The notes under the pieces are model-generated. The model did no database searches. It had not been told where the DNA came from and was given only the letters and a program-made list of their open reading frames with translations. A stretch of DNA of 64,000 nucleotides from Vibrio metoecus (lineage in GTDB: Bacteria; Pseudomonadota; Gammaproteobacteria; Enterobacterales; Vibrionaceae), in NCBI RefSeq assembly GCF_009665255.1, contig NZ_CP035686.1:496001-560000 (forward strand), given 5' to 3'. A program made the position numbers and the translations under genes. Each line of letters starts with the position of its first letter. Within the stretch, counting starts at the first letter, position 1. Shown piece after piece: positions 56,718 through 64,000 of this stretch.

Positions 56718-57977
56718 ATGTCTTTGCTTGCCATTGGAATCAATCACAATACGGCGTCGGTAGAATTGCGGGAAAAAGTGGCCTTCGGTCCAGAGAAGCT
56801 CTCTTTGGCACTGAATCAGCTTTCTAGCAGTTCACACGTTAAGGGAGGCGTGATCCTTTCAACGTGCAACCGTACCGAAATTTACTGTGATGTGAAATCG
56901 GCGAGTAAGAATAAGGTCATCGAATGGCTCTCCCAGTTTCACCAAGTCAGTTTGGATGAGTTAAAACCCAGCTTGTATGTTCATGAAGAGCAAGCCGCGA
57001 TTCGTCATTTGATGCGCGTGGCTTGTGGTTTGGATTCATTAGTGTTGGGCGAGCCGCAGATATTAGGGCAGGTAAAACAGGCTTACGCGGAAGCGCGAGA
57101 AAATCACGCCGTCAATCCCGCGACTGAAAAGTTGTTCCAAAAAACCTTTTCGGTGGCCAAGCGAGTACGCACTGAAACTGAGATTGGCGGTAGTGCGGTA
57201 TCGGTAGCGTATGCTGCCTGTACTCTAGCGAAACACATTTTTGAATCACTGGCGGATGCCACGGTATTGTTAGTTGGCGCGGGTGAAACCATTGAACTGG
57301 TTGCCAAGCATTTGGCGGGGCATCATTGTAAACGGATGATTGTGGCTAACCGTACGCGTGAGCGAGCTTTAGGGCTTGCCGAGCAGTTTGGGGCAGAAGT
57401 GATCGCTCTTAATGAAATTCCAGATCATCTCGCGCAAGCGGATATTGTGATCAGCTCTACCGCTAGTCCTTTACCGATTATCGGTAAAGGCATGGTCGAA
57501 ACCGCGCTTAAAGCGCGCCGCCATCAGCCGATGTTGTTGGTGGATATCGCTGTGCCGCGTGATATTGAGCCGCAAGTCGGTAAGCTCAACGATGCTTACC
57601 TCTACTCGGTGGATGACTTGCAGTCGATCGTGGATAGCAATATCGAGCAGCGTAAAGTGGAAGCGATTCAGGCGGAAGCGATTGTCAGTGAAGAAAGCGC
57701 AACCTTTATGAGTTGGATGCGTTCACTGCAAGCCGTCGATAGTATTCGTGATTACCGTAAGCAAGCCAATGACACTCGGGAAGATCTGCTGAGTAAGAGC
57801 TTACAAGCTTTAGCCGCAGGCGGTGACCCTGAAAAACTGCTTATCGAGTTAAGCAACAAACTGACCAACAAACTAATTCACACCCCAACTCGCGCGTTAC
57901 AAACCGCGGCGGAACAAGGGGAACCGGCTAAATTGGCCGTGATCAGACAAAGTTTGGGTCTTGACGACTTAAACTAA
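56718..57977 (+). CDS. hemA: Glutamyl-tRNA reductase
   Basis: A 419-residue enzyme reducing glutamyl-tRNA to glutamate-1-semialdehyde, the first committed step of tetrapyrrole synthesis by the C5 route. The catalytic Cys50 lies in LSTCNRTEIY; the substrate region is GLDSLVLGEPQILGQVKQAY; the NADPH fold has LLVGAGETIELVAKHL. It begins the conserved hemA-prfA-prmC operon. A small hairpin (about 56642-56663) sits in the leader. Confidence 0.97.
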   Translation: MSLLAIGINHNTASVELREKVAFGPEKLSLALNQLSSSSHVKGGVILSTCNRTEIYCDVKSASKNKVIEWLSQFHQVSLDELKPSLYVHEEQAAIRHLMRVACGLDSLVLGEPQILGQVKQAYAEARENHAVNPATEKLFQKTFSVAKRVRTETEIGGSAVSVAYAACTLAKHIFESLADATVLLVGAGETIELVAKHLAGHHCKRMIVANRTRERALGLAEQFGAEVIALNEIPDHLAQADIVISSTASPLPIIGKGMVETALKARRHQPMLLVDIAVPRDIEPQVGKLNDAYLYSVDDLQSIVDSNIEQRKVEAIQAEAIVSEESATFMSWMRSLQAVDSIRDYRKQANDTREDLLSKSLQALAAGGDPEKLLIELSNKLTNKLIHTPTRALQTAAEQGEPAKLAVIRQSLGLDDLN

Positions 57978-58006
57978 ATCTCAACTTAGAGTTTAAAGAA
58001 GCAACT

Positions 58007-59095
58007 ATGAAAGCGTCGATTTTAAGCAAGCTTGAATCCCTTGTTGAGCGCTACGAAGAGGTGCAACACCTCCTTGGCGACCCAACAGTTATTGGTGATC
58101 AAAATAAATTCCGAGCTCTATCCAAAGAGTATTCGCAACTGGAAGAGATCACTCAGTGTTTCCAAGCTTACCAACAAGCGAAGGAAGATCTGGTTGCTGC
58201 CGAAGAAATGGCACAAGAAGATGACGCTGACATGCGCGAAATGGCGCAAGACGAAATCAAAGCGGCAAAAGCAGCGATTGAGCGTCTAACCGATGAGCTA
58301 CAAATTCTGCTGCTGCCAAAAGATCCAAATGATGATCGCAACTGCTTCTTAGAAATCCGCGCGGGTGCAGGTGGTGACGAAGCGGGTATTTTTGCTGGCG
58401 ATTTGTTCCGTATGTACAGCCGTTTTGCGGAGAAAAAAGGCTGGCGCATCGAAGTGATGTCATCAAGTGAAGCCGAGCATGGCGGTTACAAAGAGATGAT
58501 CGCCAAAGTCAACGGTGACGGTGCTTACGGTACGCTGAAGTTTGAATCTGGCGGTCATCGCGTGCAACGTGTTCCGGCAACGGAAGCGCAAGGGCGTATC
58601 CATACCTCAGCTTGTACCGTTGCGGTGATGCCTGAAATTCCAGAAGCGGAAATTCCAGAAATTAAAGCCAGCGATCTGAAAATTGATACGTTCCGCTCCT
58701 CTGGCGCGGGTGGTCAGCACGTTAACACCACCGATTCGGCTATCCGTATCACCCACTTGCCAACGGGCATTGTTGTTGAGTGCCAGGATGAGCGTTCACA
58801 ACATAAGAACAAAGCCAAAGCAATGTCAGTGTTGGCGGCGCGTATTGCCCAAGCGGAAGAGTCAAAACGTGCGGCGGAAATTTCCGACACTCGTCGTAAC
58901 CTTCTGGGTTCGGGCGACCGTAGTGACCGTATTCGTACTTACAACTATCCGCAAGGTCGGGTGTCCGATCACCGTATCAACCTGACGGTATACCGCCTGA
59001 CGGAAGTGATGGAAGGCGACATGCAATCACTGATTGAACCGGTGATTCATGAACACCAAGCGGACCAATTGGCGGCACTGGCGGATCAAAACTAA
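58007..59095 (+). CDS. prfA: Peptide chain release factor 1
   Basis: A 362-residue RF1 that ends translation at UAA and UAG. The N-terminal helical domain is followed by the tRNA-mimic region; the GGQ motif is at 235-237 in SGAGGQHVNTTDSA, with Gln237 methylated by PrmC, encoded next. The PxT anticodon-like region lies before it (RVPATEAQGRIHTS). 29 bp after hemA. Confidence 0.97.
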   Translation: MKASILSKLESLVERYEEVQHLLGDPTVIGDQNKFRALSKEYSQLEEITQCFQAYQQAKEDLVAAEEMAQEDDADMREMAQDEIKAAKAAIERLTDELQILLLPKDPNDDRNCFLEIRAGAGGDEAGIFAGDLFRMYSRFAEKKGWRIEVMSSSEAEHGGYKEMIAKVNGDGAYGTLKFESGGHRVQRVPATEAQGRIHTSACTVAVMPEIPEAEIPEIKASDLKIDTFRSSGAGGQHVNTTDSAIRITHLPTGIVVECQDERSQHKNKAKAMSVLAARIAQAEESKRAAEISDTRRNLLGSGDRSDRIRTYNYPQGRVSDHRINLTVYRLTEVMEGDMQSLIEPVIHEHQADQLAALADQN

Positions 59096-59098
59096 TCC

Positions 59099-59959
59099 AT
59101 GTCAGTCACCATTGAAGCGGCATTAAAAGCGGCAACCGAGCAACTGCAGCAAAGCGGCAGTGATTCGCCAGCGTTAGATGCCGCTGTGTTACTTTGCCAT
59201 GTACTGGCTAAGCCACGTTCCTATTTGCTGACTTGGCCAGATAAAATGCTAGAGAAGCCGACTTTGGCTTCTCTAGACGTGCTACTGGCTCGCCGCATCG
59301 CGGGGGAGCCGATTGCCTACATCCTCGGTGAGCGTGAGTTTTGGTCGCTGCCGCTGAAAGTTTCTCCTTCCACTCTTATTCCGCGTCCAGATACCGAGCG
59401 TTTGGTTGAGTTGGCGCTGGAAAAAACGGCGTTGATTGAAGGCGAACTCCTAGATCTTGGCACCGGAACTGGAGCGATTGCATTAGCATTGGCTTCGGAG
59501 CTGCCGCAGCGTCGGGTAACGGGCATCGATTTACGCCCTGAAGCGGCGGAATTGGCGCAGGAAAATGCTACCCGCTTGAGCATTCTCAATACGCAATTTT
59601 TACAGGGGAGTTGGTTTAGTCCACTGGCCGACGGTACGAAGTTTGCTTTGATCGTCTCCAACCCACCGTACATCGAAGAAAGTGATCCGCACCTGAGCCA
59701 AGGTGATGTTCGTTTTGAGCCCAAAAGTGCACTGGTTGCGAAAGAAAAAGGCTTGGCGGACATACGCTATATCAGCACGCATGCGCCGCATTTTTTGCTC
59801 GACGGCGGCTGGCTACTGTTTGAACATGGTTACGATCAAGGCGCTGCGGTGCGCACGCTGTTGCGGGAACTCGGCTACCAAAACGTCACGACCGAACAAG
59901 ATTATGCCGGCAATGACCGGGTTACATTCGGACAATATAAAATGGAAAGAGAATCATAA
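59099..59959 (+). CDS. prmC: Release factor glutamine methyltransferase PrmC (HemK)
   Basis: A 286-residue N5-glutamine methyltransferase for RF1 and RF2. The SAM motif LLDLGTGTGAIALALA and the catalytic SNPPYIEE are present. The N-terminal helical domain binds the release factor. It starts three bp after prfA, and its stop overlaps the next ATG by one base, so expression is coupled. Confidence 0.96.
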   Translation: MSVTIEAALKAATEQLQQSGSDSPALDAAVLLCHVLAKPRSYLLTWPDKMLEKPTLASLDVLLARRIAGEPIAYILGEREFWSLPLKVSPSTLIPRPDTERLVELALEKTALIEGELLDLGTGTGAIALALASELPQRRVTGIDLRPEAAELAQENATRLSILNTQFLQGSWFSPLADGTKFALIVSNPPYIEESDPHLSQGDVRFEPKSALVAKEKGLADIRYISTHAPHFLLDGGWLLFEHGYDQGAAVRTLLRELGYQNVTTEQDYAGNDRVTFGQYKMERES

Positions 59960-60342
59960 TGTACGAAGGCTTAAAACATTTCCACCTATTCACGATTGGC
60001 ATTAGTGTCGTCATGCTATCGATTCGTTATGTGCTGATGATGCTGAATTCCGCGCATTTAGATCGCAAGTTTTTCAAAGTTTTTCCGCATGTTAATGACA
60101 CCTTATTATTGCTTTCCGGTATCGGTTTGATTTTCATCACGGGATTCATTCCTTTTACCGCTGCCGCGCCGTGGATGAGTGAAAAATTCACCTGTGTGCT
60201 GGCTTATATTGCTTTAGGCTTTTTTGCTCTCAAATTTGGCCGCAACAAACTGCTGCGTAGCTTTGCGTTTTTTGGCGCATTAGGCTGGCTCGCGATGGCT
60301 GGAAAAATTGCGGTAACTAAAGCGCCGATTCTGTTTGGTTAA
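59959..60342 (+). CDS. sirB2: SirB2-family membrane protein
   Basis: A 127-residue protein with about four TM helices (GISVVMLSIRYVLMML, VNDTLLLLSGIGLIFITGF, FTCVLAYIALGFFALKFG, SFAFFGALGWLAMAGKIAV). SirB/YchQ family, function unclear. Its start overlaps the prmC stop (TAATG). The hemA-prfA-prmC-sirB2-sirB1-kdsA order is shared with E. coli. Confidence 0.88.
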   Translation: MYEGLKHFHLFTIGISVVMLSIRYVLMMLNSAHLDRKFFKVFPHVNDTLLLLSGIGLIFITGFIPFTAAAPWMSEKFTCVLAYIALGFFALKFGRNKLLRSFAFFGALGWLAMAGKIAVTKAPILFG

Positions 60343-60356
60343 TCTTAGGAGCAACC

Positions 60357-61169
60357 ATGCTGAATTTGTGTGATGAAGATTTTGATGCGATGGAGTTGGT
60401 GGAAGGGGCGCTTGCGCTCAATAAAGCCATCAACCCTGATACGCAGCTAGAATGGGCTCACATTGAGTTAGTACGTCTGCTTGAAGAGGCTGAGTTGGCT
60501 TTAGTTCATGAGCGGCATGAAAAAGCACGTTTTGAGGCTTTTTTGCGTCTGTTTTACCAAGAGTGGGGCTTTAGCGGGGATCGTGAAGCCTATTTTGATT
60601 CACGCAATGCTTTCATGGATCAGGTTTTAGAACGACGCAAAGGTATTCCCGTGAGCTTGGGGGCGTTGCTGCTTTACTTTGGCCGCAAACTGGGCTTTCC
60701 ACTGAATGGCATCAGTTTCCCTACACAGTTTCTGCTGTCGCTGAATTGGCCAGATGAAACGCCGGTTTATATCAACCCATTCAATGGTGAAGTGGTTTCT
60801 CAACACACTTTACAAGCTTGGTTAGTCGGCCATAAAGGGCCTCTTGCTAAACTTAAACCGCAACATTTACAAGGTGTAGATAACCCGACCATTATTGGTC
60901 GTTGGTTGGCGCTGCTTAAAAGTGCCTTGTTGCGCGAAGAGCGTTATACTCTGGCGCTAAGATGTACCGATTTGGCACTTACTTTTGTGCCGGATGATCC
61001 TTATGAGATTCGCGATCGTGGCTTTATCTATCAGCAGTTAGAGTGCCACCAAATTGCCATTTCGGATTATCAATATTTTATTGACCAATGCCCGAACGAT
61101 CCGGCAGCTGAATTGTTAAAAACGCAAGTCAATGCGCTCAGTCACGATACGCACGTGACGCTGCATTAA
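60357..61169 (+). CDS. sirB1: SirB1-family transglutaminase-like/TPR protein
   Basis: A 270-residue protein. The first part is a transglutaminase-like fold of the SirB1 type (YFDSRNAFMDQVLERRKGIPVSLGALLLYFGRKLGFPLNGI, FPTQFLL, YINPFNGEVVS) in which catalytic residues may be lost. A TPR-like helical end follows (YTLALRCTDLALTFVPDDPYEIRDRGFIYQQLECHQIAISDYQYFI). Precise role unknown. Confidence 0.88.
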   Translation: MLNLCDEDFDAMELVEGALALNKAINPDTQLEWAHIELVRLLEEAELALVHERHEKARFEAFLRLFYQEWGFSGDREAYFDSRNAFMDQVLERRKGIPVSLGALLLYFGRKLGFPLNGISFPTQFLLSLNWPDETPVYINPFNGEVVSQHTLQAWLVGHKGPLAKLKPQHLQGVDNPTIIGRWLALLKSALLREERYTLALRCTDLALTFVPDDPYEIRDRGFIYQQLECHQIAISDYQYFIDQCPNDPAAELLKTQVNALSHDTHVTLH

Positions 61170-61188
61170 CCCAACAAGAGAGATGAAG

Positions 61189-62040
61189 ATGGAACATAAA
61201 ATTGTCCATGTCGGTGATATTCCGGTAGCCAACGATAAACCGTTTACCCTGTTTGCTGGTATGAACGTGTTGGAATCGCGTGATTTGGCGATGCAAATTT
61301 GCGAATACTACGTAAAAGTCACCGAGAAGCTCGGTATCCCTTATGTGTTCAAAGCTTCTTTTGATAAAGCGAATCGCAGCTCGGTACACTCTTACCGTGG
61401 CCCTGGCTTGGAAGAAGGCATGAAAATTTTCCAAGAGTTGAAACAAACTTTTGGCGTGAAAATCATTACAGATGTGCACACGGCTGAGCAGGCACAACCT
61501 GTTGCGGATGTGGTGGATGTGATTCAATTGCCTGCCTTTTTGGCGCGTCAAACGGATCTGGTTGAAGCGATGGCGAAAACTGGTGCCGTGATCAACGTGA
61601 AAAAACCGCAATTCATGAGTCCTGGTCAAGTGGGCAACATCGTTGAGAAGTTTTCTGAGTGTGGCAACGACAAAGTGATTTTGTGTGAGCGTGGTTCTTG
61701 CCATGGTTACGACAACCTTGTTGTGGATATGCTCGGTTTTGGCGTGATGAAGCAAGCCTCTAATGGCAGCCCAATCATTTTTGATGTGACTCACTCACTG
61801 CAAATGCGTGATCCTTCTGGTGCGGCATCGGGTGGCCGTCGTGAGCAGACGGTTGAACTGGCGAAAGCGGGTTTGGCAACGGGTATTGCCGGTTTGTTTA
61901 TTGAAGCGCACCCAAATCCAGAGAAAGCGAAGTGTGATGGCCCATCGGCTCTGCCGCTGGATAAGTTAGAGCCATTCCTTGTGCAAATGAAAGCGTTAGA
62001 TGATCTGATCAAAAATTTTGCACACATCGATATCCGATAA
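61189..62040 (+). CDS. kdsA: KDO-8-phosphate synthase
   Basis: A 283-residue enzyme condensing PEP and arabinose 5-phosphate to KDO-8-P for LPS inner core. Start 61189 fits the RBS AAGAGAG and the family N-terminus MEHKIVHVGDI; ATG 61183 would overlap it. Motifs: LFAGMNVLESRDLAM, FKASFDKANRSSVHSYRGPG, QLPAFLARQTDLVEAMA and FIEAHPNPEKAKCDGPSALPL. Last gene of the hemA operon, with a strong terminator. Confidence 0.97.
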   Translation: MEHKIVHVGDIPVANDKPFTLFAGMNVLESRDLAMQICEYYVKVTEKLGIPYVFKASFDKANRSSVHSYRGPGLEEGMKIFQELKQTFGVKIITDVHTAEQAQPVADVVDVIQLPAFLARQTDLVEAMAKTGAVINVKKPQFMSPGQVGNIVEKFSECGNDKVILCERGSCHGYDNLVVDMLGFGVMKQASNGSPIIFDVTHSLQMRDPSGAASGGRREQTVELAKAGLATGIAGLFIEAHPNPEKAKCDGPSALPLDKLEPFLVQMKALDDLIKNFAHIDIR

Positions 62041-62067
62041 GCGTGATAGCCAGATAAACATCGATTT

Positions 62068-62092
62068 AAAGCCATCTTCGGATGGCTTTTTC
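62068..62092 (+). terminator. Terminator after kdsA
   Basis: The stem AAAGCCATC (62068-62076) / GATGGCTTT (62081-62089) has a UUCG tetraloop and a T tail. Confidence 0.9.
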
Positions 62093-62150
62093 ATCTCTCA
62101 TGCACCGTAGGGGATGGGGTACACAATTCTTGCAAAAGAGGGTTTGTGTA

Positions 62151-62166
62151 GGTTAAACGCTTGCGT
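62151..62166 (-). promoter_or_regulatory. PurR-like box 1 upstream of the 5'-nucleotidase gene
   Basis: The minus strand reads ACGCAAGCGTTTAACC; two of the fixed positions of ANGCAANCGNTTNCNT differ. Confidence 0.4.
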
Positions 62167-62196
62167 GCACAAAATGAGAGTACCTGCCATTTTATC

Positions 62197-62212
62197 AGTA
62201 AAACGTTTGCCT
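62197..62212 (-). promoter_or_regulatory. PurR-like box 2 upstream of the 5'-nucleotidase gene
   Basis: The minus strand reads AGGCAAACGTTTTACT; one fixed position differs from ANGCAANCGNTTNCNT. Box centres are 46 bp apart. Confidence 0.55.
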
Positions 62213-62445
62213 GTGATCGAGGCTGATTATCTTCTTAACTCTCATCCTTGATTACATGTAATTGGCTCGTTTTAGGTGATCCATCCTACATAAATATGAA
62301 ATCAAGCTGTCTCATCAATTTCGTTACTTTAAACTAAGTCAAGTTTTACCCGCGCATCAAGCAGTGGCAGTGGGAAGCGTATGCGCCGTACGAGCGCTCA
62401 TCAATACACTTCAGCAGTGGTTTTCATCAGTTCAAAGGTATGACA

Positions 62446-64000
62446 ATGAAACAAGGCCTCATTCTAAAATCCGTACTCAGTGCAGCCATTATTGCCTCTC
62501 TGGCAGGTTGTGCAACCCAACCCGCTCACCAGTGGGAAGCAGACAAAACCTATAAACTGACTATTTTGCACACCAATGATCATCATGGTCGTTTCTGGCA
62601 AAACCAGTATGGCGAATACGGCATGGCAGCACGTAAGACGCTGATCGACCAAATGCGTGCTGAAATTGAAGCGCAAGGTGGCAGTGTGTTACTGCTGTCC
62701 GGTGGTGACATCAACACGGGTGTTCCAGAGTCTGATCTGCAAGATGCAGAGCCTGATTTTAAAGGGATGAGCAAAATTGGTTACGATGCGATGGCGCTTG
62801 GTAACCATGAGTTCGATAACCCAATCGACGTTTTGTTTAAGCAAAAAGAGTGGGCGAATTTCCCAATGCTTTCTGCCAACATTTACGACAAAGCCACTGG
62901 CAAACGTCTGTTTGAACCGTACCATATTTTTGATAAGCAAGGGATCAAGATTGCTGTCATCGGTTTAACCACCGAAGACACCGCGAAAATTGGTAACCCA
63001 GAATATATCGGTGGTATTGATTTCCGTGATCCAAAAGCAGAAGCGAAGCAAGTGATTGCTGAGCTGAAGAAAAATGAGAAGCCGGATTTGATCATTGCCG
63101 TCACTCACATGGGTCACTACCAAAATGGTGAGCATGGTGTGAATGCTCCGGGGGATGTCGCTCTGGCTCGTTTCCTACCTGAGGGTGAGCTGGACATGAT
63201 TGTGGGTGGTCACTCACAAGAGCCTGTGTGTATGGAAGGCCCAAATCTGGTCAAAAAGAATTTTGAACCGGGCGATGCTTGTAAACCTGACATGCAAAAC
63301 GGTACCTACATCGTTCAGGCTTATGAATGGGGTAAATATGTTGGCCGTGCGGATTATGAATTTCGTAATGGTGAGCTAAATATGGTTAGCTACAATCTAG
63401 TTCCAGTTAACCTGAAGAAAAAAGTGGAAGTAAATGGCGAAAGCAAACGTGTGTTTGCGACATCTGAAATTAAAGAAGATACCGCGATGCTCGACTTCCT
63501 ACGCCCTTACCAAGAGAAAGGCCAAGAGCAATTAGGTATTAAGATTGCAAAAAGCAACGGTAAGCTGGAAGGCGACCGTAACATCGTGCGTTTTGAGCAA
63601 ACCAACTTAGGGCGCATGATTGCAATGGCGCACATGCAACGAGCAAAAGCGGATTTCGCGATTATGAACTCAGGCGGCGTGCGTGACTCAATCCAAGCGG
63701 GTGACATTACGTACAAAGATGTACTGAAAGTGCAGCCATTTGGCAACATTCTGACTTATGTGGATATGAATGGTCAGGAAGTGCTGGATTACTTAAATGT
63801 GGTAGCGACCAAGCCGGTTGATTCAGGTGCCTATGCTCAATTTGCGGGTATCTCTATGACGGTGGCGGATGGCAAAGTCTCTAACGTGGTCATCAGTGGT
63901 AAACCACTGCGTTTGGATGCGACTTACCGCTTCACTATCCCAAGCTTTAACGCCGCAGGTGGTGATGGTTATCCGAAAGTCTCGGATCATCCAGGTTATG
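62446..64000 (+). CDS. ushA: 5'-nucleotidase / UDP-sugar hydrolase lipoprotein (UshA/NutA type), 3' partial
   Basis: The frame runs off the window after 518 codons. ATG 62446 has AAGG seven bases upstream. The signal peptide ends SLAGC, so this is a lipoprotein, like Vibrio NutA and unlike the soluble E. coli UshA. The metallophosphatase domain has ILHTNDHHGRFW, SGGDINTG, ALGNHEFDN, AVTHMGHY and VGGHSQEP. The C-terminal nucleotide-binding domain follows with NSGGVRDSIQAGDITYKD and VQPFGN. It hydrolyses extracellular or periplasmic nucleotides (and perhaps UDP-sugars) for purine and phosphate salvage. Expected full length is about 550-560 residues. Confidence 0.93.
   Translation, partial: MKQGLILKSVLSAAIIASLAGCATQPAHQWEADKTYKLTILHTNDHHGRFWQNQYGEYGMAARKTLIDQMRAEIEAQGGSVLLLSGGDINTGVPESDLQDAEPDFKGMSKIGYDAMALGNHEFDNPIDVLFKQKEWANFPMLSANIYDKATGKRLFEPYHIFDKQGIKIAVIGLTTEDTAKIGNPEYIGGIDFRDPKAEAKQVIAELKKNEKPDLIIAVTHMGHYQNGEHGVNAPGDVALARFLPEGELDMIVGGHSQEPVCMEGPNLVKKNFEPGDACKPDMQNGTYIVQAYEWGKYVGRADYEFRNGELNMVSYNLVPVNLKKKVEVNGESKRVFATSEIKEDTAMLDFLRPYQEKGQEQLGIKIAKSNGKLEGDRNIVRFEQTNLGRMIAMAHMQRAKADFAIMNSGGVRDSIQAGDITYKDVLKVQPFGNILTYVDMNGQEVLDYLNVVATKPVDSGAYAQFAGISMTVADGKVSNVVISGKPLRLDATYRFTIPSFNAAGGDGYPKVSDHPGY

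Larger units (their letters stand above)
62093..62445. other. Regulatory region upstream of the 5'-nucleotidase gene
   Basis: About 350 bp with no gene seen. It contains two PurR-like boxes (62151-62166 and 62197-62212). No clear -35/-10 pair was found. Confidence 0.5.

Noticed and set aside
62364..62555. 63-residue frame upstream of the nucleotidase
   Set aside because: It overlaps the real nucleotidase start in another frame and lies in the regulatory region.

Overview
The window is a stretch of a gammaproteobacterial chromosome, almost certainly a Vibrio and most likely Vibrio cholerae chromosome 1. The grounds are a polar-flagellum cluster with the Vibrio genes flgO, flgP and flgT, tandem flagellins of the FlaA/FlaC type, cheV-cheR embedded in the flg cluster, sigma54 and sigma28 promoters in front of flagellar operons, and gene order otherwise shared with enterobacteria. 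The species call rests on remembered gene order and flagellin names, not on a search. There is no phage, insertion sequence, integron or CRISPR array; nearly everything is core genome.

Layout. 1-7600: end of an unrecognised gene, a small c-type cytochrome, glnB, then a block with the E. coli yafD-mltD-gloB-yafS-rnhA-dnaQ order and a TIGR03503-type membrane protein. 7690-17970: fadE with a FadR-type site, gmhA, a YafJ-type amidotransferase, purM-purN (PurR box; purN frameshifted by one base), upp, a GGDEF protein, rluF and an Smr-domain gene. 18080-29640: a 46-residue DUF3149-like membrane protein, tRNA-Pro, a TraB/GumN protein, a GH20 hexosaminidase lipoprotein, a copper module (copA with three metal-binding domains, a DUF411 protein and a CueR/MerR-type promoter), gltX, ompA, an unknown protein and tRNA-Arg.

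29680-49920 is the flagellar block: flgT (minus) facing flgO-flgP (plus), flgA-flgM-flgN (minus), cheV-cheR, flgBCDE, flgFGHIJ, flgKL, flaA, flaC. Sigma54-type elements (GG-N10-GC) lie before flgT, flgO, flgB, flgF and flgK, with a weaker one before flaA. Sigma28-type elements lie before flgM, cheV (inside flgA, on the other strand) and flaC. This matches the known Vibrio hierarchy in which hook-basal-body genes are sigma54/FlrC dependent and late genes are FliA dependent, with FlgM as the FliA antagonist.

50180-51960 is a 16-gene minus-strand tRNA array (3 Met, 3 Leu-CAG, 5 Leu-UAG, 5 Gln-UUG) built from a duplicated six-gene unit of about 655 bp. 52240-62040 is a housekeeping block: ychF, pth, prs, ispE, lolB on the minus strand and, divergently, hemA-prfA-prmC-sirB2-sirB1-kdsA, in the same order as in E. 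coli. The window ends inside a lipoprotein 5'-nucleotidase (UshA/NutA type) whose upstream region carries two PurR-like boxes.

I found no clearly new multi-gene system. The observations most worth checking are the facing sigma54 promoters of flgT and flgO, the sigma28 promoter of cheVR inside flgA, a strong terminator between flgH and flgI, the structured flagellin leaders, the purN frameshift, the terminator directly 5' of tRNA-Arg, and a small unknown protein with two AP2-like segments.
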